A stretch of DNA of 27,817 nucleotides from Leptolinea sp. UBA5366 (GTDB taxonomy: Bacteria; Chloroflexota; Anaerolineae; Anaerolineales; Anaerolineaceae), in the NCBI GenBank assembly GCA_002407845.1, contig DHPK01000004.1:35241-63057 (forward strand). The letters are read 5' to 3'. The position numbers were made by a program, and so were the translations under genes. A model generated the notes under the pieces. The model saw only the letters and a list, made by a program, of their open reading frames with translations, did not search any database and had not been told where the DNA came from. Below, in pieces: positions 24,472 through 27,817 of the stretch (position 1 is its first letter; every line of letters begins with the position of its first letter).

Positions 24472-26612
24472 ACTTTCTCATTGTCCTGCTGTTGTAAAAA
24501 CAGCAGTCCCAGCGAAAATAACCCGATTAGCATATTGCCGTATTGAAAGCGCATATCCTGCGCAAAATTCAGAACGAGCATCAAACTGAACTGCACAAAA
24601 GGCACAAGTCCGATCAGCAGCCAGCGTTTCTTTTGCATTCGCAGCGCCAAGACGACGGCAGTCAGCAATGCGATGTAGGACGTCAGCGCCGGACGCCAGA
24701 TAAACGAATCCGCAGCCGGGACGGAAGCGGACCAATTGTAATAATTAAAGAATGGCTCGACGAAGGCGGGGAGTTTTGAACTTTCCCTGACCCCGAGCGG
24801 ATTCGGCTGAATCCACTGATAGCCGCCATCTTGATTTTTGAACAGCGGGACGCGGTAGAGGTAACAGCCGCCCGGCTGAATCTGCCAGATCATGCGATTT
24901 GCCTCGAACATATGACGCAGATTGACCATCGGCGCCTGCATTGCAAGATCGAGGAAAATTTCAAGATTTTTCTTTGGCTGGCTGTACATCAAATCGAAAT
25001 CAACACCTGCACTCGATTTCAAGGAGAGGACGTTACACGGATAATAAATCCATTCTTCAAGTGGCAACAGCTCATTCAGATAATCTTCCTGATCCGCTTT
25101 CAGAGGCGTTTGAGCTTCGACATGAGCGCTGATATGGTGCAGGTAAAGCTGATTGATGCCGCCCATGCCGGTGCGATTGACTGCAAGCGATTCATAAAGC
25201 GGGTACTTGATCAGCAGAAAGAGCAGCGCTGCAATCAATGCTGCGGCCAGCGTGTTTTTTCGAACAGCCGGGTAAAAAATAAGCAGCGCAGCAATGGCTG
25301 CGAGCGCAACTGGAAATCCATTGTGCCGATAAAGAACAACTCCGGTCAGCGCAAATGCCAGTCCCAGCGCTTGAGGAACGCCACGACGCTGCTGTCCGCT
25401 GCTAAGTACAATTTCACAGACGATCAAAAATAGGGCGAACAAACTGATCCCGTATGGAACGTCTTTCCAGAGTGTGATGCTGAGCAGACCGGTTAAAGGT
25501 GTGATGGCAAATAAAAGGCTCATGATCCAGCAGACCAGCGCGGGATAGCCATGTCTGCGCAGCATGCGCAGTCCCCAAGCTGTAATCAGGCTCAGTGCGA
25601 TGATCTGAACGATCCCGATGACAGCGGGGGTCTGCCAAATTTGGTTCAGTGCCCGCATCAGAATTGCGTAAATTGCTGGATGCCAGTCATTGAAGGCTCC
25701 GGAAAGCGATTGCCCCCATTGATCCATTGAATCAGGGCTCATAATCCCGGGCCAGTAGACCAGCAGCCAGATTGTCCAGCTGATGAGCATCGGCAGCGCA
25801 ACCAGCCAGCTGATGGATGCGGCAGGACGCATGGCTGCCGACTGGAAATCAGGCACTGGGACGGTCAGGCTGAAAAACAACAGAAACAGAAAAGCCAGAC
25901 TGATTAAAACGCTGAGAAAAATGATCAGACGGTTGCCAATCGGGAGCGGGTATGCCAGGCGAATGGATTGTTCACCGGCAATCGGCGTATAAAGGTCAAT
26001 GGTATTTGTCTCGTTTTCCGAAATGATCTGAATGATTCCTGCCTCAGGACCCGTTTCAAACAGAAGCTCGATCTGATGAAATACTTCCCCCGACCAGCTC
26101 AGCCCGCCGGCATTATCGGTCGTGAGCGCTTTCCCTTCCAGCTGCCAGCTGCCTGATTGCGTGAGCGAGCTGAAACTGTCGGTCGTCCCCGTGTCAAACA
26201 GCAGCAGCCGAATCTGTGATCCGTTTGAAGATGGATTGTGCGTGCCGACGGTTTCGATTGAAACTGAACCTGACGGCAGAAAGAAATAGCGATCAGGCAG
26301 CGGAACTGCCCGGATCAGGATTAATAAACCGCTGCAAAACACACTCAGCAGCAGACACAGCCGAAAGACAATCCGGGGAGTGCGCGCAAATCGCGGCAGC
26401 ATCCAGCGCGTCAGTATGCCGAATGCAGCCGCGCTCAGCAGCACAGTCAGCAGTCCGATCAGCAGCAGCGAACGCCGGGATGTGATCGGATAAGGAATCC
26501 AAAACAGGTAACCCGCGAGTGCCAGCTGCAGCCCCAAAAAAAATGAGAGGATCCAGCGAACCGTTCGCTGTTTTTTCGAAGGTGATTCAGTCGAATTCAC
26601 GGATGACCCCAT
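24468..26612 (-). CDS. GT-C-like membrane protein (DUF6020-like), upstream paralog
   Basis: I placed the start at the ATG at 26612, with GGTGA 9 nt upstream and only 4 nt after the HerA stop. A longer frame to 26747 would begin inside the ATPase gene with an unlikely Cys/Arg-rich start. The 714-residue protein has the same layout as its downstream neighbour: an N-terminal helix pair, a soluble beta-rich block after PLPDRYFFLPSG, then roughly ten helices. Matching motifs are YWPGIMSPDSMDQWGQ, DWHP, YRHNG, HHISAHV and FAQDMRFQ. Composition is near the window average or above (38 of 60 G/C in 25801-25860). It is probably a polyprenyl-phosphate-sugar-using or other lipid-linked transferase; the substrate is unknown. 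Confidence 0.75.
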   Translation of the reverse strand: MGSSVNSTESPSKKQRTVRWILSFFLGLQLALAGYLFWIPYPITSRRSLLLIGLLTVLLSAAAFGILTRWMLPRFARTPRIVFRLCLLLSVFCSGLLILIRAVPLPDRYFFLPSGSVSIETVGTHNPSSNGSQIRLLLFDTGTTDSFSSLTQSGSWQLEGKALTTDNAGGLSWSGEVFHQIELLFETGPEAGIIQIISENETNTIDLYTPIAGEQSIRLAYPLPIGNRLIIFLSVLISLAFLFLLFFSLTVPVPDFQSAAMRPAASISWLVALPMLISWTIWLLVYWPGIMSPDSMDQWGQSLSGAFNDWHPAIYAILMRALNQIWQTPAVIGIVQIIALSLITAWGLRMLRRHGYPALVCWIMSLLFAITPLTGLLSITLWKDVPYGISLFALFLIVCEIVLSSGQQRRGVPQALGLAFALTGVVLYRHNGFPVALAAIAALLIFYPAVRKNTLAAALIAALLFLLIKYPLYESLAVNRTGMGGINQLYLHHISAHVEAQTPLKADQEDYLNELLPLEEWIYYPCNVLSLKSSAGVDFDLMYSQPKKNLEIFLDLAMQAPMVNLRHMFEANRMIWQIQPGGCYLYRVPLFKNQDGGYQWIQPNPLGVRESSKLPAFVEPFFNYYNWSASVPAADSFIWRPALTSYIALLTAVVLALRMQKKRWLLIGLVPFVQFSLMLVLNFAQDMRFQYGNMLIGLFSLGLLFLQQQDNEKV
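24496..24524 (+). repeat. 29-bp block shared by the two paralogs (copy 2)
   Basis: This is the counterpart of 22340-22368 with a single T/C difference. It lies near the 3' end of the upstream paralog and encodes the same LFSLGLLF residues. Confidence 0.7.
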
Positions 26613-26616
26613 TTGA

Positions 26617-27817
26617 TCAGTCACCGTACATGAAATTTTGTCTTGTTTCTGGAGGAAGTGCATTTTGACGCTCACCTTTGAGCATTTCCTGCCAGAAGAG
26701 GTTGTCATAGCGCCGGGAGCGGATCGGCATCGGCATCGGCACGCCATAGCCGAGGATTAAAACTTCTTCTTTCGGCTGGAGCCGTGACAGCATGCCGCGC
26801 AGCGAATCTTTGCCGGACAGACCTGAAAGCACTGCCGAAATGTCGCCGTCATCGCCTAGCCAGCCGGAGATGCGGGTGCCGAGCTGCGACATGACTTCGT
26901 CATAAATTTGAGACGGACGTTGATCAATGATCAAGAGCGTCACATAGTACTTGCGCATCTCGCGAGCGATCGTGGAAAAAGTCGTCTGCCCCGCCATTTC
27001 ACGATTCAGCAGCTTGTGCGCTTCTTCAACCGCAACCACAAGCGGCTTTGGTTTCGCGCCGTCATGATTGAGATGTTCGAGAGTCATCCGCTCCCATTCC
27101 CTGCGAATCTTCCGTGTCAGCAGGTTGGTGACCAGCAGATAGTCCAGGTCTTGTTCATAATCCCCAAAAGAAAGGATCACCGACTGTCCTTTTTTCAGGA
27201 GATCAATAATTTGTCGGATCGATGATTTTCCAGCCTGATGCTCCACCAGATAATCCTTTCGAAAAAGTGGACGCAGCTTCTCATGTAGGCTGGATGCTGC
27301 CATCTCATTTACTTTCCAATTCTGTGCCCACTCTTTGACAGAACCCTCTCCATCCCCCGTGTTCAGGTTCATGAACGATTGAAACCAGTTATCAAGTCTA
27401 AAACATTGAACAATTGCTGACAATGTTGTTGACGTGGTTTCGCGCAGGTTGAGCTCCCGCGTCAGCATTTCAATGTCCTCCGGCAGGATGTCCGAATATT
27501 CTAAAACGAGATCAAAATCTGCTTGATTCCCCTTGATGTTTGTTGATTTCCCAAGCACACAAGCTTTCACTTTCTTAGGCATTTTTTCAACCAGCCCCGG
27601 CGCTTTGATATCCGTGTCCGGCGAGGTGTCGCCAAAAGCATATTCGTTATGCATGTCGAAGACCAGCACTGCCGCCCGCTGGCTCTGAATCAGCCCGGCA
27701 AGGATCATGCGCGTCAAGTAACTCTTTCCAGTTCCGGTTGCGCCGAAAATTCCTGAAGAGCGCTGGACAAATTTTTCCATGTCAATATGCACTGCGTGAC
27801 CCTGTTCGCGCGTGCTG
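26617..27817 (-). CDS. HerA-like ATPase (DUF87), N-terminus outside the window
   Basis: The reading frame stays open to the right edge. Codons before the in-frame GTG at 27792 read STREQGHA and join smoothly to HIDMEKFVQRSSGIF, so the gene starts beyond the window and its N-terminal barrel domain is missing here. Visible motifs are Walker A GATGTGKS, a following VLVFDMHNEY strand, Walker B LVVAVEEAH and a sensor-like TLLIIDQRPSQI segment. These fit HerA/FtsK-type hexameric DNA pumps. In other genomes HerA works with the nuclease NurA in end resection; no nurA is in this window and it may lie upstream. The gene is followed within 4 nt by the first GT-C-like paralog, so they are probably co-transcribed. 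Confidence 0.9.
   Translation of the reverse strand, partial: STREQGHAVHIDMEKFVQRSSGIFGATGTGKSYLTRMILAGLIQSQRAAVLVFDMHNEYAFGDTSPDTDIKAPGLVEKMPKKVKACVLGKSTNIKGNQADFDLVLEYSDILPEDIEMLTRELNLRETTSTTLSAIVQCFRLDNWFQSFMNLNTGDGEGSVKEWAQNWKVNEMAASSLHEKLRPLFRKDYLVEHQAGKSSIRQIIDLLKKGQSVILSFGDYEQDLDYLLVTNLLTRKIRREWERMTLEHLNHDGAKPKPLVVAVEEAHKLLNREMAGQTTFSTIAREMRKYYVTLLIIDQRPSQIYDEVMSQLGTRISGWLGDDGDISAVLSGLSGKDSLRGMLSRLQPKEEVLILGYGVPMPMPIRSRRYDNLFWQEMLKGERQNALPPETRQNFMYGD

Noticed and set aside
24831..25433. Rightward open frame of 200 codons
   Set aside because: It is antisense to the upstream GT-C-like gene, without motifs.
26613..26747. N-terminal extension of the upstream GT-C-like protein (start at 26747)
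   Set aside because: The extra residues overlap the end of the HerA-like gene, are Cys/Arg-rich and do not resemble the paralog. The ATG at 26612 has a ribosome-binding site and operon spacing.
1..27817. CRISPR array, insertion sequence, prophage or known defence system
   Set aside because: No regularly spaced repeats, transposase, integrase, restriction or toxin-antitoxin genes were seen. The HerA-like ATPase alone is not enough to call a defence system.

Overview
The window looks like a piece of chromosome from an anaerobic, roughly 50% GC bacterium, most plausibly a member of the Anaerolineae (Chloroflexota). This is an inference from memory, not a search. It rests on a secreted protein built from an 'SVTI.T..FPA...F.V.M' repeat, a tandem M16 peptidase pair with one dead subunit, a HerA-like ATPase, and several large GT-C-like membrane proteins. 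No phage, transposase, CRISPR array or complete rRNA/tRNA gene was found. Only the 3' end of a tRNA (probably Cys) lies at the left edge, followed by a clear terminator.

Layout. (1) 1-875: tRNA 3' end, terminator, and a rightward TM1586-type nitroreductase gene. (2) 882-5569, leftward: a tightly packed run of M16 peptidase (active), M16 partner (inactive), acpS, metallophosphoesterase and lipoprotein, with ATGA overlaps at the first two junctions. (3) 5644-8363, leftward: cobO-type adenosyltransferase and CPBP membrane protease in one unit, then a secreted Cys-containing two-domain protein ending in a long hairpin. (4) 8364-8885: the only gene-free stretch over 300 bases. (5) 8886-10861, leftward: membrane-anchored GT2 and galE, overlapping by ATGA. 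(6) 11078-11931, rightward: secreted CBM9-like protein with a strong terminator, facing a second terminator for the opposing operon. (7) 11962-16596, leftward: one apparent operon of an MBL-fold protein, a 100-residue unknown, mutY fused to a Nudix domain, and pcrA/uvrD, with a sigma-70-like promoter and a terminator. (8) 16729-19224, leftward: a large polytopic GT-C-like protein, divergent from ftsK (19304-21889) and a TrmH/SpoU methyltransferase gene. (9) 22306-27817, leftward: an incomplete HerA-like ATPase gene, then two tandem paralogous GT-C-like membrane protein genes. The downstream copy is strikingly AT-rich and its 3' end overlaps the methyltransferase gene.

Most of this is housekeeping: DNA repair, chromosome segregation, ACP activation, corrinoid adenosylation, sugar nucleotide and glycan synthesis. 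The parts most worth a second look are the MBL/100-aa/mutY-nudix/pcrA operon with a dyad centred on its promoter, the AT-rich paralog insertion next to the methyltransferase gene, and the secreted repeat protein with a Cys-rich insertion.
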